64,000 nt of DNA from Plumapathes pennacea (GCA_964036295.1 OZ038465.1:21882331-21946330); one strand, 5' to 3'; counted from the first letter of the stretch, positions 46,200 through 59,621 are shown. Notes: a model not told the origin generated them from the letters alone. A program made the numbers and translations.

Positions 46200-47394
46200 A
46201 TAGTTCACAATTTGATTTGAAGGTTCTATTCTTATTTTTTTTTATTTATTTAGATTTCTTCAAGTCCGAGTTTCCAGAGAGTTTGGGCAAGACTGCAACA
46301 TGTATGTGTCCTATCAAAGAGCAATATATTCGCAACCAAACAAGTATTTTCTGTTTTTTTTTTTGTTTTTTGTTTTTGTTTTTTGTTTTTGTTTTTTCAA
46401 GGAGTGTATTACTAAAAAAACATACATATATTACATTTAATCGGTTATTTGATTTATTTATTATTCTATGTATTTTAAATTTCTTAGCTTTGCCATTTTA
46501 TATGGCAGGATATCAGTAACAACAGTGGGCCAATTACTGCAAGCCCTTGCTAGCACTGAGGGTGGTCACAAAGTGTTCAAGTTAGTTAAGAAACCCTTAA
46601 ACAATCACTGCCCAAAACTTTTAACATAATTTTTAAGGCGACCTTATTGCAGTCAAGACTGCGTCAGCCCGTCAGTCAGTCAGTTAGTCGTGTGTCAACA
46701 ATATACTTCCAAATTAGGAAGTTTAATCCAAATTTGGGCATGATCATGATTAAATACGCACGAAGAAATAGATTTCAAGAGATCGATGAACTTGAAAGGC
46801 ACAGAATTTTACGGAGTTGTTTTGATTATTATCTTACTCATGAATTGCCAGGCAAAACTGTTGCATTTCAGGACCATTACCACAGAGGTTTTGGTAAATT
46901 CTTGGTTGTCTGAGAATCGTAAATCAAAGTTGAAAGACCCGTGACAGCCCGGAGCGACTTCAGCTTGTCGAAATATTTCTATCATTTGCTTTGCTTTGCT
47001 TTGCTAAATTTTCGCCAGCAACATATCATTATACTTATGATTTGCCGGTCGATCTGTTGCATTTCAAAAACAATACCATCGAGGTTTGAGAATAGCCGTG
47101 AACAAATGTAATGGTACCGCTGTGGGATTGCAAATATATCTTAAGCCCAGCATAATAATCCAGCAACAGTCTTGACTGGTTATTCAGGAATATGACAAAA
47201 AATATGCTTTAAAACCCTGTTATGACCTTGATTTCGGCTAATTTTCAGTAAAAGTATACTTCTGCAAAAAACGTATTGACATTGCTCAACGTCTACCGAA
47301 ATCATGGCATAATTGTTTCAACTGATGCTTTGACTAACACCAACAGATGAGAAGCAGGTGTGATAACATAATGTGCTCGTAAATATCGTTTTGA
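46200..47394. other. Spacer with simple repeats
   Basis: T-rich run with TTTTTG units at 46345-46400 and (TTTGC)n at 46987-47006. A tiny R piece (GAGAATAGCCGTGAACAAAT) lies near 47087. The frame at 46647-46913 has no recognised motif. Confidence 0.4.
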
Positions 47395-47511
47395 TTTTAA
47401 AAGAAACAAGACTGGTTTTGCCAGTGAGCTCGTGGCGTGAGTTGGGTCGAGACCGGGATAAACTAAAATTAAAAGTAAGGACAAGAGCGAGACTCCCTAG
47501 AGAGACTTTTA
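47395..47511 (-). repeat. Repeat R terminal fragment
   Basis: AACAAGACTGGTTTTGCCAG and GCGTGAGTTGGGTCGAGACC match the R end in reverse. Confidence 0.6.
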
Positions 47512-47600
47512 GTCCCCGGGGGAGGAGGGTACTCATCATAGTTTTGCGTGGGTATGCCGCCCGGTACTGAAAACCCTTAACCTATTTCAAACCAAAATAT
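47512..47600 (+). repeat. Half copy of the GGGGAGTACT-type MITE
   Basis: GGAGGAGGGTACTCATCATA then GTATGCCGCCCGGTACTGAA match the right arm (inverted) of the element at 50473-50850. Confidence 0.5.
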
Positions 47601-47809
47601 CTGATTTTCTATACGCTATTTCAGACCTAACTTCAAAAACGTACACGGCACATACCTTACCCCATCGGGTTTCAGTCTCACCAGAAAAATATTATACAGC
47701 ATAAAGAACTTGGTTTTTGAGACTTTGCTCAAATAAAACCTGATTCCCACGCCCTGCGTGGGTACTAATCTGAACACCATGTCGTTTTTTAATGTTTTTC
47801 GTTCACGGG

Positions 47810-48080
47810 CGACCTCCCCGCGCAGCGGGGTTTTCTGGGAAAAACATCGGAAGAAAATCACTTCCCCGCGCAGCGGGGTCTGCTGGGTAGAAACTCGGAA
47901 CAGAATCACGCGCGGGGTTTGCTGGGTAGAACACTCTAACCTCGTTCCCAGGCTCTTTCCTCTCGCGACCTCGAATCTCGTGTTTTAATGTTTTTCGTTC
48001 ACGGGCGACCTTCCCGCACCGCGGTGTCTGCTGGGTTGATCACGTGGTGTTCTGCTGGTCCGTTGCGAAGCAACGGACAC
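47810..48080 (+). repeat. GC-rich hairpin repeats, about 50-bp unit
   Basis: TCCCCGCGCAGCGGGGT recurs at about 47816 and 47864, with degenerate copies at 47910 and 48010. Each is followed by (T)CTGCTGGGT. CCCCGCGCAGCGGGG is itself a perfect-stem hairpin. A further hairpin TCCGTTGCGAAGCAACGGA lies at 48059-48077, just before the basic-repeat frame. Confidence 0.75.
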
Positions 48081-48096
48081 TGTATAGGAGGCAAGT

Positions 48097-48583
48097 ATGA
48101 ATCAAGCGAAGAATCACACCGAACACTCTCAAGAGGAGAAACAAGTTTGTCTTCAACAACGAAGAGAACAAGCGAGACTAAGACGAATTCGTAAGACAAG
48201 GCAGGAGTGGTGTATCCGTGTCTAGCGCAGACGGCGAACAGACAGTGCTGTCGCTGCCAAAAAAGCGAAGCAACGGTATGACCGAGAGCATTATCAGCAG
48301 AAACGAGCTCAGAAGACAACCCAGGAAAGAGAGCAGCTGATCGGGAGCATCATAGGCAGAAGCTGGCCCAAGAAACAACTCAGGCAAAAGAACAGCGCGT
48401 TAAAGCCGCTCGACAACGAGCTGCTTCCCGACGCCACAATGAAACGATTGCACAAGAGGCCCGCAGGCTTCAGGCTCAAAATGAGGCAACTTCCAGAGGC
48501 AACAATATCTGCATAGCCGTGGATGGGCTAACCCTGACAACCCGGCTCTGCACGAACAGCAGGAGGACAGAAAATAAGCTAAA
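48097..48583 (+). pseudogene. Basic E/Q/R-repeat protein remnant
   Basis: ATG 48097 opens MNQAKNHTEHSQEEKQVCLQ then QRREQARLRRIRKTRQEW. A stop and frame changes follow, but the same composition continues (YDREHYQQKRAQKTTQERE; then in another frame ETTQAKEQRVKAARQRAAS). The (E/Q)T..E...R..R.R...R repeat resembles the remnant at 342-540. Repeats of this kind front some cnidarian transposon proteins. No helicase or nuclease domain follows. Confidence 0.5.
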
Positions 48584-48599
48584 ATAGTGCTTGAAGGCC

Positions 48600-50472
48600 A
48601 GCCGATAGCTCCAAGGGGCAGGTAATACACGTCTATTTACTTTCTTCACTCAACTCGTCCGTTATGCATTGCTTCGAGCTTATCGGACATTTTGTGGCCG
48701 CGATAAGGCTTTGTTGTTGTGATGCTATAAATTTTCACGACAGAAAACTGTTTTGACCGTTTGAGTCTTGACAGTTAGATTAACTTCCAGTGTCATACGG
48801 TGCAGAGGTTAATTTGCCACTTAACAAGTAACTTGCTTTATAGACAAAATCACAACATATATATATCACTCACACAGAAGAAGTTGGCGTTTCTGTGCAT
48901 TTGATTAGAGAGAACTGTGTTTATTAAATTGCAGCACTAGAAACCATGATTTCAGTTTATCAGAAAAACAGATCAAAACATTTGTCCTCTGTGAAATTAT
49001 ACAGTGCAAAACCTTGTGAGTTCTGGTTTAAGTAGGCAGTTTTGTTTTAACTGCTCAGCTGTTTTTATCATGTACTGTATAACACTGTATATTATACAGT
49101 GTATATTATAATATATTATATACTATAAGTACTATAAGTCAAATGTTATTTGAACTGTACTTTTTATGTTGGGCTAAACTTTCCAAAATCCGGCCACTAC
49201 TTTCCATATACAGTCTTTGTTTGTGTTTACTTCTTTGTCTTACTAAGCCCCCCTTCCCTTTGCTATAAATCATAGTACATATACTAATATAAAATGTATA
49301 TATAAATAAACAGAAATGATGTTTAGTAAACTAGAAATTGTTATGAATGATTATTTTGTCAATTTGGCACCAGGAAAAGAATGTAATTTATTGCTGCAAT
49401 TCCTTTTGCATTTTTGAATTTATAGCAGTTTAGCTGTACTTTATACATTACTGTGTATAAAGTAATGTTCAGAAGAGATTTACTGTGTTAGTAGCTGGTG
49501 TGGGCAGAAAAAAATTGCCATGATCTAAACAAGTTCAATTAGATAATGCCCTGACAGGTCAATGCCTTCAGTAGACTGAAAGTCAAAAATCCATTTGCAA
49601 AGATACATATTAATTATAAGCCAAACAAGTCATTTCCATTTACCACAGTTTCATTTCACTTCAGCCAGCTCTTTACTAGCATTAATTTCTTTCTTTTCCT
49701 AGATAGAATTAGTGATATAGTTTAATAAGTTTTCTTCTGAACAAGTTTTTTTCCATGCACCTGCATGACATCTGGTGAGATATTGTCTAAACTGTTACCC
49801 CACCAACACATAGTATCTCAAGCCACAGAACACACTTTTTAAATTATAGACTTTGATGCTTGTTTTGTTTTTCATAGGTCCCTAAATATCAAGACAAGCA
49901 TGAAGTTCACTAAGTCCAACTGGAAAAAGTATCTTTCTGTGATTAGGAAGAGGTAGTTTATACCCACATGACATGGGAAATGAGACTTTTTTAAGATAAG
50001 AATTTCAATACAGTACTAAACTGATGCTCTTCTCATGTCTCACAGCATCTTACAGTTGTGGATAATGTGCAAACCTGACTCTCATTTGTCTAATATTCTG
50101 TAAAATTATTGAATATTTATAATTCATTTTTCCATTTTTACTCACAGGAGAGTATAGGGTTAGGGCTATATTTCTCTGGCATGGGATTTTGTGTGTTTGT
50201 ACATGTACTGGGCAACACATGCATATCAATTTGCTTCTGAGAAGTATAATGTAACCTACAGGTACTTGAGAAGTATGTAATATACAGTCTTTCACCAATG
50301 AATGTAGTGCAAAGACTATGTATACTTTCTTATGAGACAGAATAAATTACTGTGAAATGGACATGGCATGATGAATAATATCATAAGAACTTCCTTCTTT
50401 TAAGACCACCCTACATATTATATAATAAAATTACTGTACTCTTCAAACAGCAGTGGGATCCCAGGGAGGGGA
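48600..50472. other. 1.9 kb AT-rich spacer
   Basis: No exon or repeat end supported. Short palindromes such as CACTGTATATTATACAGTG occur near 49084-49104. Confidence 0.4.
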
Positions 50473-50850
50473 GGGGGGAGTACTATGCTATATAGGTATG
50501 TGCCGTCCCAAAGGGTATCGTTTTCAAACATTTTTAGTCTGAAATAAGGTATAGATTTTGCCTTTTTGGCCTGGGACAGGGTATGATTTTAATAGAAATG
50601 TGTCGCAGCGGACAATGCACAGCAAATGGAAAAAAACACAGGGCGGAAATTGATGCAAAAGAAATAAATCTCTAAAATAGGTCTGAAATATGGTATTACA
50701 TTTTGGAGTCAGGTCTGAAATAGGGTATATATTTATGGAGTCAGGTCTAAAATGGGTATAGTAAGTCACATATTTTGGTCTGAAATAGGGTAAGGGGTTT
50801 TCAGGTACAGGCGGCACATCCCCACCCAAAATTATGATGAGTACTCCCCG
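50473..50850. mobile_element. MITE with GGGGAGTACT ends
   Basis: Left GGGGGAGTACTATGCTATAT...GTATGTGCCG, right CGGCACATCCCCACCCAAAA...GAGTACTCCCC. The interior repeats the phrase TCTGAAATAGGGTA or variants about six times on alternating spacing. No coding potential. Confidence 0.65.
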
Positions 50851-51114
50851 GAATGGGACACATGTCAATATCATGTAAATGCTAATATAGTGTCATCCGC
50901 CTTTAATTACATTATATAATATTGAGATGTGTAGTGAAAGCATACAGTACATGAGAGCTCTAAGCAGTGTCATACATAATCGATTACTTGGGCGTGGGAC
51001 CTCTGCGAATATCGTATTTCTAGTTAAATTATAAATTTTCATACAACACTCATAAGAGTAATGCGTGACCCTGTGCGTGACTTGCAACATTTATTGTATT
51101 TTTGACAGTTTGAC

Positions 51115-51640
51115 TTCGAACACTTATTTCTAATCAGAGGCCACAATTAATCCAGCCATAGCTCCGATACTTATATGTTTTCTTTTTACTGAATGCGTTT
51201 CTTTTATTAGCCTTTCGAGTATTCGCGCTTTGTGGCAAATATAAAACTGAAAGCAAGGAATGTGACACGAGAGTTGTTTACAATAATGAATATTCTCGCG
51301 GTTTTGTTTCACAGCGTGTTCAGTTCATTTGTGACTAACAAATTCAATGCTTAGGGCTATTTCGGTGTGTTTTTCATTTCTAGTATACAGTTACCATTGC
51401 AAAACATAGGCTACATGATCGAATTGAAGAAACATTTCAACAGGCACTCTATACGATAAGCCGAAGCATTTTGACGGCACAGGCTCGCAGTATGATGCAT
51501 GTAATATGCTCACAAAAAAAAACTGTACAAAACAGCTAACAGTATGTATGAGGCAACATATGTCATGTACAGTGTCAAATGTTACGGCTAAACAGTCATC
51601 GTAGCTTTGGTGTCTGTTTTCGGCGAAAAACAAGCCAGAA
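51115..51640 (-). repeat. Repeat R, copy 5 fragment (shows an empty site)
   Basis: Reverse complement contains AGTGCCTGTTGAAATGTTTC then TTCAATTCGATCATG, the uninterrupted counterpart of the junction at 30998/36267. Confidence 0.75.
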
Positions 51641-52084
51641 ATTTGAGCGAGACACGAGCAAGACGGAGCTCAGCAATGAGCGATAATTAATGGGCGATAA
51701 CTGAACAAGAATTGAGCGAGACACTTGACTGACCGTGACATATGGATGGCTTGTTTCTGGCGAGTATATCGCCCGTCATTGGACTCATTTTTTCTACGAG
51801 ATTATCGCCTGTTATTTGACTTATGTATCACTGGTAAACAAATGGAGTTCACATGCGACGCGTTCACATAACCAACGACACAGCAGAGTTGATTCAAAAT
51901 TACAATTTAATTATATATTGATCTCTTAAGACAGTTGTTCAAAATACAATGAACTGTCTCAGTCGTCAAACAATATTGGCTAACATATCACATCACATCG
52001 ATGATAGTGCCACGAGCAACTACTATGAATACATATACAGTGTAGATCCACCAGATGCCTTAATTTGTATGTGGTTGGATTTTA
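51641..52084. other. Spacer, no gene recognised
   Basis: Short repeats of TTGAGCGAGACAC and GCGATAA near 51640-51725; nothing else supported. Confidence 0.35.
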
Positions 52085-53030
52085 AATAAACAAGACTGGT
52101 TGCCAGTGAGCTCGTTAGGTGGGGTCGAGAAAGTAGGGAAAAGAGCGAAACTCCCAAAAGAGACTTTCAGTTTCTCACCAGAAAAATATCACACAGTATA
52201 GATAACTTGACTTTTAACACCTTGCTCAAATGAAACCTATTGGTATAAATTGTCATTAAAACACTCGTACACTTGCTTCTTAAAGGTTGAGTGATTCTGC
52301 ATTTTGACCTTTGGAGTGAAAAAGTTAGCCCGCAAGAAAAGAGTAAAGCGTGACTTATCTTTTTATGCACAGTCGATTTTGACAGTTTGACTTTGAAGAC
52401 TTATTTGTAATCAGAGGCCACGATAAGCTAGCGTTTGCTTCAATGTATGCTTATGTATTATTTTTTTAGTGAATGCGTTTCTTCTATGAGCCTTTCGAAT
52501 ATTCGCGCTCTGTAACAAATATAAATTGAAAGCGAGGAATGTAACATGAGACTTGTTTGCAATATTATTGAGGGTTTGTTCACAGCGTGTTCACTCATTT
52601 GTTACTAAAAAACTCAATGTTCAGGACTATCGGTGTATTTGCTCGCGGCGAGCTGAAAAACGGAGTTTGTGTGTTCGTTTTCGTTCCTTTTTCTGGGTCG
52701 AGAATCAGCACACGGTGATTGGTTCATATTACCACATGATATGCCATGACTTAAATTGACTTCGCGAAACAACTCGAGATGTGGTCAGCCGAATTGCTCG
52801 TTACTTGTGTGTAAAAGTTAACTGCATCCCATCAAAACTCAACACCATTTTGCTCTGTGGAACATGCACGGATAAACTGTATTTTAGAGAACGATTTTGG
52901 CTTGCGTTCTTAAGTCCACCGCGGAAGCTTTGAGAATAGCCGTAAACAAATGTTTGAAATACTTCTAGAAGATACCAGGCCGAAAACGAAAACCAAGACA
53001 ATGATGAGCTTTAGCCGTAAAACAATGATC
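52085..53030. repeat. Two repeat R fragments, head to head
   Basis: 52085-52660 reads in minus orientation (from AACAAGACTGGTTGCCAGTG). 52695-53030 reads in plus orientation (from TCTGGGTCGAGAATCAGCAC). Confidence 0.7.
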
Positions 53031-53044
53031 AATTTTTGATCAAT

Positions 53045-55019
53045 CAAATTTTTGCCAATTTTAATTTCACCAGTAACATTTGGTACCTGTCGTTTGAGCA
53101 AAAACCCAACGTCAACTGAACTGATAGGCATTGAAATTTCTTGTCTCAAAAGGTTTTTTGCGGCCCGCAAAATGCCTCGCGTTGAGAACCATAAACAGTG
53201 ACGGTAGTTTTACACAATCGGTACCGGACGCGGGAAATGGCTTCGGCTAAAACGAAGAATTAAACAGGTACACAGATGAGATTTAAAAATCGATTTGCTA
53301 TATTCTCTTCCATTGTGTGACTTGAGTTTAGTAGACGGCATCAAATGGCTATTCTGGCCTAGTGAAAGGTTTCTGCGGCTGAGCAACAGATCACCGGCTG
53401 AATTATTTCCGACAGCACTGATATGAAAATAAAATTGAACTGCTGGTGACGTTTATTTTAGAACTCTGTCACAGGCCGGTTTGTTTTGCTTGCTGAGACG
53501 TTCTTTGGCGGATCTGCAAGACACGACTGCACGATTTCAGATAAAACCGCAGTTCATAAACCCCTTCAACAGCAAAGGTTTTAAAGTCAAGAAAATCAAA
53601 CCATTTCACGGTAACACTTGCTAAAGCGAATTCTGATTAATTTACCACCAACATTTTGCGGGACATTTAAGTCACGCAAACGGCATCAAATTTCTGTTAA
53701 AGGGCTTTCATGTGTTAAAATGACAATTTTTTTCAAATTGGAAAGCAAGGATTTCGAGTTACAAGTACGTATTACGGTTAGCTGAGGTTGGCAAATTAGA
53801 TGTTATGTTGACCGCGGTAAGTGGATTATTGTGTATAACTCACTGACATCTATCTGAAAGTCCTTCTGTAGCTTTTGATTTAACTATACCCAGTCACTCT
53901 AATGGCTTGTAGTGAAAATACTTGGTAATATACACGTGCTTTTACTGCAATGTTACAGTTGAAACTTTCCGTATTAAGAACTTTTGAATTCCGGAAAATG
54001 TAATCTGATCCGTGCTCGCATCGGTTCTTATTCACCACAACATCGCCTTTTTCTGCGAAAATGACACTCTAAGTCACACATTTTACAATAAAAGGTCAGT
54101 TTCTCGCTTTATGATTGGCTAATTTTCATTATCAACAAGAGGACAGACACATAAAATCGAATGCTGACGAAAGTGATTTGGACGAAGAAGGTGAATTCAG
54201 CTTCAATTTTACCTCAATGCTTGCAAAAGCGACATTCGACATTTGAAGTAGAGAACCAGAAGTGTTCAGAGGCAAATTTCCTTGAGCTTTGTCTTAGAAT
54301 TGTCGAGAAAACCGCAGCAGAAAAGCGTCTAGATTCATTTCTTTCCAACTTCTTTGACAAAATTTTATTTGCACGCGCAAAATGCTCACGTCAAACTGTC
54401 ACTTTTCGGCCAACAAAATGTCTTGAATTTTAACCTCGACCAATTAGAAAGCAGGAAAAGTTGTTGACAACATTTCGGTCAAATCAAACAAAATCCAGTT
54501 TTCTCGCGTGTTTTTCCCGCCTCATCGCTTGAGTTTTGTTATTGTAAAAAACAAATTCGCGTAAATATTTTATGTGTCTGTACTCTTATTGATCATGAAA
54601 CGCGTCATAACATTGTCAAAAAGTTCCGGATCCACTCGGCGAAGCGCCTCGTGGATCCACAACTTTTTGACAATTTATGACGCGTTTCATGATCAATAAA
54701 AGAACAGACACAAAAAAAATTGACGCCAAGTGGAAGAGAATAAAGCAAATCGAGTTTTTAATTGTCAAACGTTTGATAATTTTCTCATCTGTGTACGTGT
54801 TTAATGCTTCGTTTTAGCCGAAGCCATTTCCCGCATCCGGTACCGATTGTGTCAAACTACCGTCACTGTTTATGTTTCTCAACGCGAGGCGTTTTGCGAG
54901 CCGCAGAAAATCTTTTGAGACAAGAAATCCCAATGCTTATTACTTCAGTTGACGTTGAGCTTTTGCTCAAACGACAGGTACCAAATGTTCCTGGTGAAAT
55001 TAAAATTGGCAAAAATTTG
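53045..55019. mobile_element. Long-TIR element, about 280-bp arms
   Basis: Left arm 53045-53315 starts CAAATTTTTGCCAATTTTAA. The right arm 54727-55019 is its inverted relative with small indels. Shared segments include CGGTACCGGA/TGCGGGAAAT and the outward frame RAA-NLLRQEI. A nested hairpin sits at 54573-54712. No transposase recognised. Duplications were not evident (flanks GATCAAT and ACCTGCC). Confidence 0.8.
54573..54712. mobile_element. Fold-back hairpin element
   Basis: TGTGTCTGTACTCTTATTGA and its complement (TCAATAAAAGAACAGACACA) bound arms containing ATGAAACGCGTCATAA and GTGGATCC, closing at CTCGGCGAAGCGCCTCG. A further unpaired piece, AGAGGACAGACACATAAAA, lies at 54138. Confidence 0.85.
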
Positions 55020-55379
55020 ACCTGCCGCCCTTTACCTTGGTCTTTTTGAAAAATCGAAACACTACCACAAGGTCAAGTTTCCATATTTATTTTAGGTGCT
55101 TTAAATATAAAAAGAGGTACTTTGAATTACTGACCAGTTGCAATGACCAGATTGTTTACCGTTTTATTACACGAGCTTGTTAAATATGCACAATTTTCGT
55201 GTCGGTTCGAGGGGTCGAGAGGGCATTTTAGACTTTCCGTGATTTTGTCAAAATGAAAAGACAGTTGAACTTTTGAATATTATTTTCGAAGACAGTTCAC
55301 CAAAGAGGTTCTTCGGGTTAAATAAAATGAGTTTCGAAATTTGGTATTTGGCGCCTGATTCTCGAGATTTACAGAGAGC

Positions 55380-56385
55380 CGCTCTTAAGAAGCAAATTCA
55401 TGGTGAGTGTTGTAATGATAATTTATAGTTTATTCAGGTTTTATTTGAGCGAGATGTCAAAAGTCAAGTTCTTTATACTGTGTGATATTTTTCTGATGAG
55501 AAACTGGAAGTCTCTCTTGGCAGTTCCGCTCTTGTCCCTACTTTCTATTTAGGATATTCTGGTCTCGACCCAACTCACGCCGTAAGCTCACTGGCAACGC
55601 CAGTCTAGTTTTCATTTCTAGTATACAATTACCACTGCGAAACAAAGGCTACTTGATTAAACGGAAGAAATATTTCAACATACATTGTACGATAATCCGA
55701 TCAAGCATTTTGACAACTGTTACGCTCGCGCGCAACATAATACATGTAATATTTTCACAGAGACGATTGGTCGAGTTTTAAGTCATGACAATGAATATTT
55801 TTGACACAAAAACGGATACACTTTCGGCGAAAAAACTTTCCAAAACAGGTACAGAATGTACGAGGCAACAGATGTCATGTACAGTGTAAAGCATACATCA
55901 TTGTTTACGGCTAAAGTTCGTCATGGCTTTGGTGTTCCGTTTTTGGCCTGGTATCTTCCCAGAAGTATTTCGTGTTGCCACAGAAAATTCGTTGGGACTA
56001 AATAATTAGCGGCGACAGAGTTATTTGCAATCCTGTAGCGGTAGTCATTAAATATAGTCGAATCAATCAAACGTTTGTTTACGGCTATGACGGTGACCTT
56101 AAGAACGCAAGCCAAAATTGTTCCCTAAAATCTAGTTTATCCGTTCGTGTTCCACAGAGTCGAATGGCATTCAGTTTGGTTGGCATAGAGGTAACTTTCT
56201 ACGCAAGCATTAACGTACGATTCAATCGACTAGATCTCAAGTTATTTACGAAGTCACCTCACGCCATCACATATCACGTGGCAATGTGAGCCAATTACCG
56301 TGTGCTGATTCGTAACCCAGAGGAAATTATAAACACACGGCTTGTGGTTTTAAGCTCGTCGGGGCCACACCCCAACGAGCAGATA
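55380..56385. repeat. Repeat R fragments, tail to tail
   Basis: 55395-55612 is an R 3' end in plus orientation (to GCCAGTCTAG). 55613-56330 is R in minus orientation. Its reverse complement near 56041-56070 reads GATTCGACTATATTTAATGA, the empty site for the Harbinger insertion. A GC-rich stem (GCTCGTCGGGGCC...CCCCAACGAGC) follows at about 56355-56385. Confidence 0.75.
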
Positions 56386-57811
56386 TATGATACCGCTGAC
56401 CACCCGCGGGCGCCCACGGACGCGTAATCGAATGATGTTTCTAGCCGGAGGGTCGAATGCAGGGTCTTTTTGGTCACATTTTTACTAGTGATTAGTGAAG
56501 GTGTAGTTTTGTTTGAGTAGCGGAAAACTGAATAACGGAACACTTTAAAATGTGCGCAAAAGTAAGCTTTTGACATGTCAAACAAATCTGGTTACAGATG
56601 TGAGCTCAGCAAAGCGAGCCGGGTAAGGAAATTGCCGCTAATAGTGCAGCTTTAGCCGAAATAGCTGTGGTGTTTTTTTGAGTTCCACCAACGGATCCTG
56701 GCTTTAGTCCAATTAAACTTAAAAGCCGGAAAAGATGTGACAGCGTGACACTGCTATGTTGAAATGATATGACAAAATTAAACTATGAACAGTTTTCTGT
56801 TCGCATTATCTATTTATCAAGATTCTCTAAACAAACCGATCGTGAAAATCCACCAAAATTATACCAGAGAGGAAGACGAGCTCCACTGATCAAAAACCGA
56901 TATTCCAATCGTACATAGTTATTAACTTAACCCCGTGGGAATAGCGTGTCGTGCAACGATTGTCTTATGCTAATTAATGGTTACCCAAGACTTGCAACAC
57001 TTTCCTCGTTTTCTGAGCCGCTGCTGCTTAAAAACACTGTAGTACCAGAAAACGTATCTGAGCTGACAAAAGCACGTTTGAAACCAATACAATAACCGAG
57101 AAAATCGGCCTGACAAAAGATTTCTCACGACTAACCATGAGTAACCACACCAATAAAACAAATACTCTGTTACTATTTAATCATAGCGGTTACTCGTGGT
57201 TACTCATGGTGAGAGCACAAATGATGTGTCTTGCAAAGCTTTTCAACCGACTAAGCGTTTAACTCTGTTCTTGCTCGGAATTTTGTATTAAAGTGTAATG
57301 TGGCCACCACACATAATTCACGGGTAACCACAGAGGTCTCACGTTTCTCTGACTCAGTCTCCTTGCTTTTGTCGGTGTAATTTGAAACTGTAGAAGGAGC
57401 ACAATCTCGCATAAAATCTTCGATCAGACTCCAATTCAAAAGGTTCAATGAAATCTACGTCTAATACGTTGCGTCCGCTTCACCCTTGTGCATCATTCAA
57501 ACCGCGCAAAGTGACGGTTCGCCTTTGGTCGTACATGTTTGATAATCATCAGATCAGAAACCAAACCACGAACTCCTTATAAAAGGACCATATAATAAAA
57601 TGCGGTACCCATTTTGTCGAATTTGGCAGAAAAATGTAAGTCTTTCCCGGCTGAAACGTATAGATTACGAATAAACTGATACACGTAGTGTCAGACTGTA
57701 GCACTAAACGATTTTCTTGTGGCAAAGTTAACGCTCTACATTTATTACTACGCAGCAAGGAAAGCAACAGTCTATATTATTGACATACGATATCGTATAT
57801 GCAGGAATATT
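56386..57811. other. 1.4 kb spacer
   Basis: No gene recognised. ACCATGAGTAACCAC (57134-57150) is inverted at 57196-57212, a small stem. Confidence 0.4.
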
Positions 57812-58060
57812 TCACTCATTCTCGCTTAAAGTGCTTTAAGTTGCTATTTTACGTGTCTTTTGCTAATAATTCTGTCTGTGGGATCACTAGAGCCAAGGTT
57901 ACTTCATCAAAATACTAATAGATACTTTTAATAGGACCAGCCAAAAAAAATGGGAAAAGGTTTGGTTTTTCCTACAAATTATTGGTCAAAACACCCCAAA
58001 ACAGGCACTTTTTGAATGTCCCCGACGGAGTTGCCACTAAACATCCTCTTTATGTGCCTA

Positions 58061-58307
58061 CAATCCTGGCCAAAAGTATGTGGGACACTCTGAAAAAAAT
58101 GCTATTTCTCAACATTACTCTCTTTTAAATAACGAAAGCGACTCTTTTTCCGAAAGGTAACCCTCCCCCCTCCCCCTGTACAATGTTGCATAAAGGGAGT
58201 GCACTCAGTCAACATTGTCAGGGGGGAAGGGAAGGGAGCGGGAAGAGGGAAAGTGTCATAATTTTTACATAAAAGGCTAAGTGTCCCACGACTTTTGGCC
58301 AGGATTG
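58061..58307. mobile_element. Tc1/mariner-type MITE, copy c (whole)
   Basis: CAATCCTGGCCAAAAGTATG to CGACTTTTGGCCAGGATTG, 247 bp, preceded by TA. Reference copy for the split element at 43661-45382. Confidence 0.85.
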
Positions 58308-59621
58308 TCCCTATAGCGCGAGTTTGTAAAAAACGCCATAACTTGTAAAATATTTTATGTATTGCGGCAAAATTTGGATGGGTAAATTTTTATAAACTTT
58401 GCGCATGTATTTTCGATATATTCACTGCGAAAAAATATTTTAGCACGAGTTTTTCAGTGATATGAGGTGTTAATAGTGGTTAATTTAAGAAAATGTCATA
58501 AATTGATGCGAGCATTGAGTAGCTAACTCTTAAAGCAAGTGTTATAACGAGCGTTCATTCAGAGAAGGCACCGACTGAAACATATTTTGATTTTTTTATC
58601 TGTGTAGATGTATTTTTTCTGAAAATTAAATGAAACCGGATACCTACAATAATATTACAACTAAGAAGCATGCAACGCACCTCCCCACTACCAACGGGCT
58701 TGGTCAGATATTTAGCGGTGCACCTGTTACAATTCACCAATAATTCACAGCACGGTTCATACTTGCGTTTATCATCATACTGATCACACTGAGAAAGAAA
58801 ATAACTCGACTATGCCTTCATGTGATGAACAAAATCTTACTTTACGTACTATAAACTAATGTACGATCGTGAACTACACGAATACTATGTTCGCACCGGT
58901 TCACCATTTCAACAGCTTATAAAAAAAATAATATTTTTTTGTAGGTTATAACGATTCCCCATTTTCAATTGTCTCAATTTTGGTAAATACTTTCACAAAG
59001 TAAATGATAATGGTCTATACGTGAACATCGTGATTGTTGAAGCTGTAGCAATCAATACAGAAACTAATAGTGTATAACTGTGTTCCTAGTGAAGCAGCCC
59101 AAAACGGTGAACCGTGAGTGTGAATCGAGCGGTGATTCGTGTGTGCTGAACCATAAAAACATACCTAAGACTACGGCCGCAAACAACTCTAACCGCAGAA
59201 GACTTGGAAATCGCACAATCTAGCGCGATGTCGCGAAACGATCTATTTTCGTCGATTCGCAAGCAAATGGCCAGCCCTCTGCTCCACGGAAATTGTTTCT
59301 TTTCCTACGTGAATCTCTGTTTTTCGTTAAATTTTGACGTCTGCGTATCGTAAAAGAAACGATTAATTGATTTGAGGGTTTAATCCTCAGTTTTTAATCG
59401 TAAAAACCGTTAAATTTAATTGTGACCTAACATTTTTAATTTTACCGCGTCACAATCATATTGCCCAGCATTCACTGAAATGTTCCAACTGTTTTTTATT
59501 AGCCAAGCTTTGTTCGAATATATACACAAGGTCATAAACAACAACTATTTCAAGTTCGGCATTAATACATAAAATCCTCTAGAAGTTATGGATTACTTTT
59601 ATTAAACTCGCCTAATTAAGA

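Noticed and set aside
56355..56385. Rho-type or intrinsic terminator-like GC stem
   Set aside because: A eukaryotic context; the stem recurs next to several R copies and is better read as part of that repeat.
57800..57840. Clear target-site duplication for the 57812-63147 element
   Set aside because: The flanks (GGAATATT and TTTTTTAT) do not match convincingly, so none was claimed.
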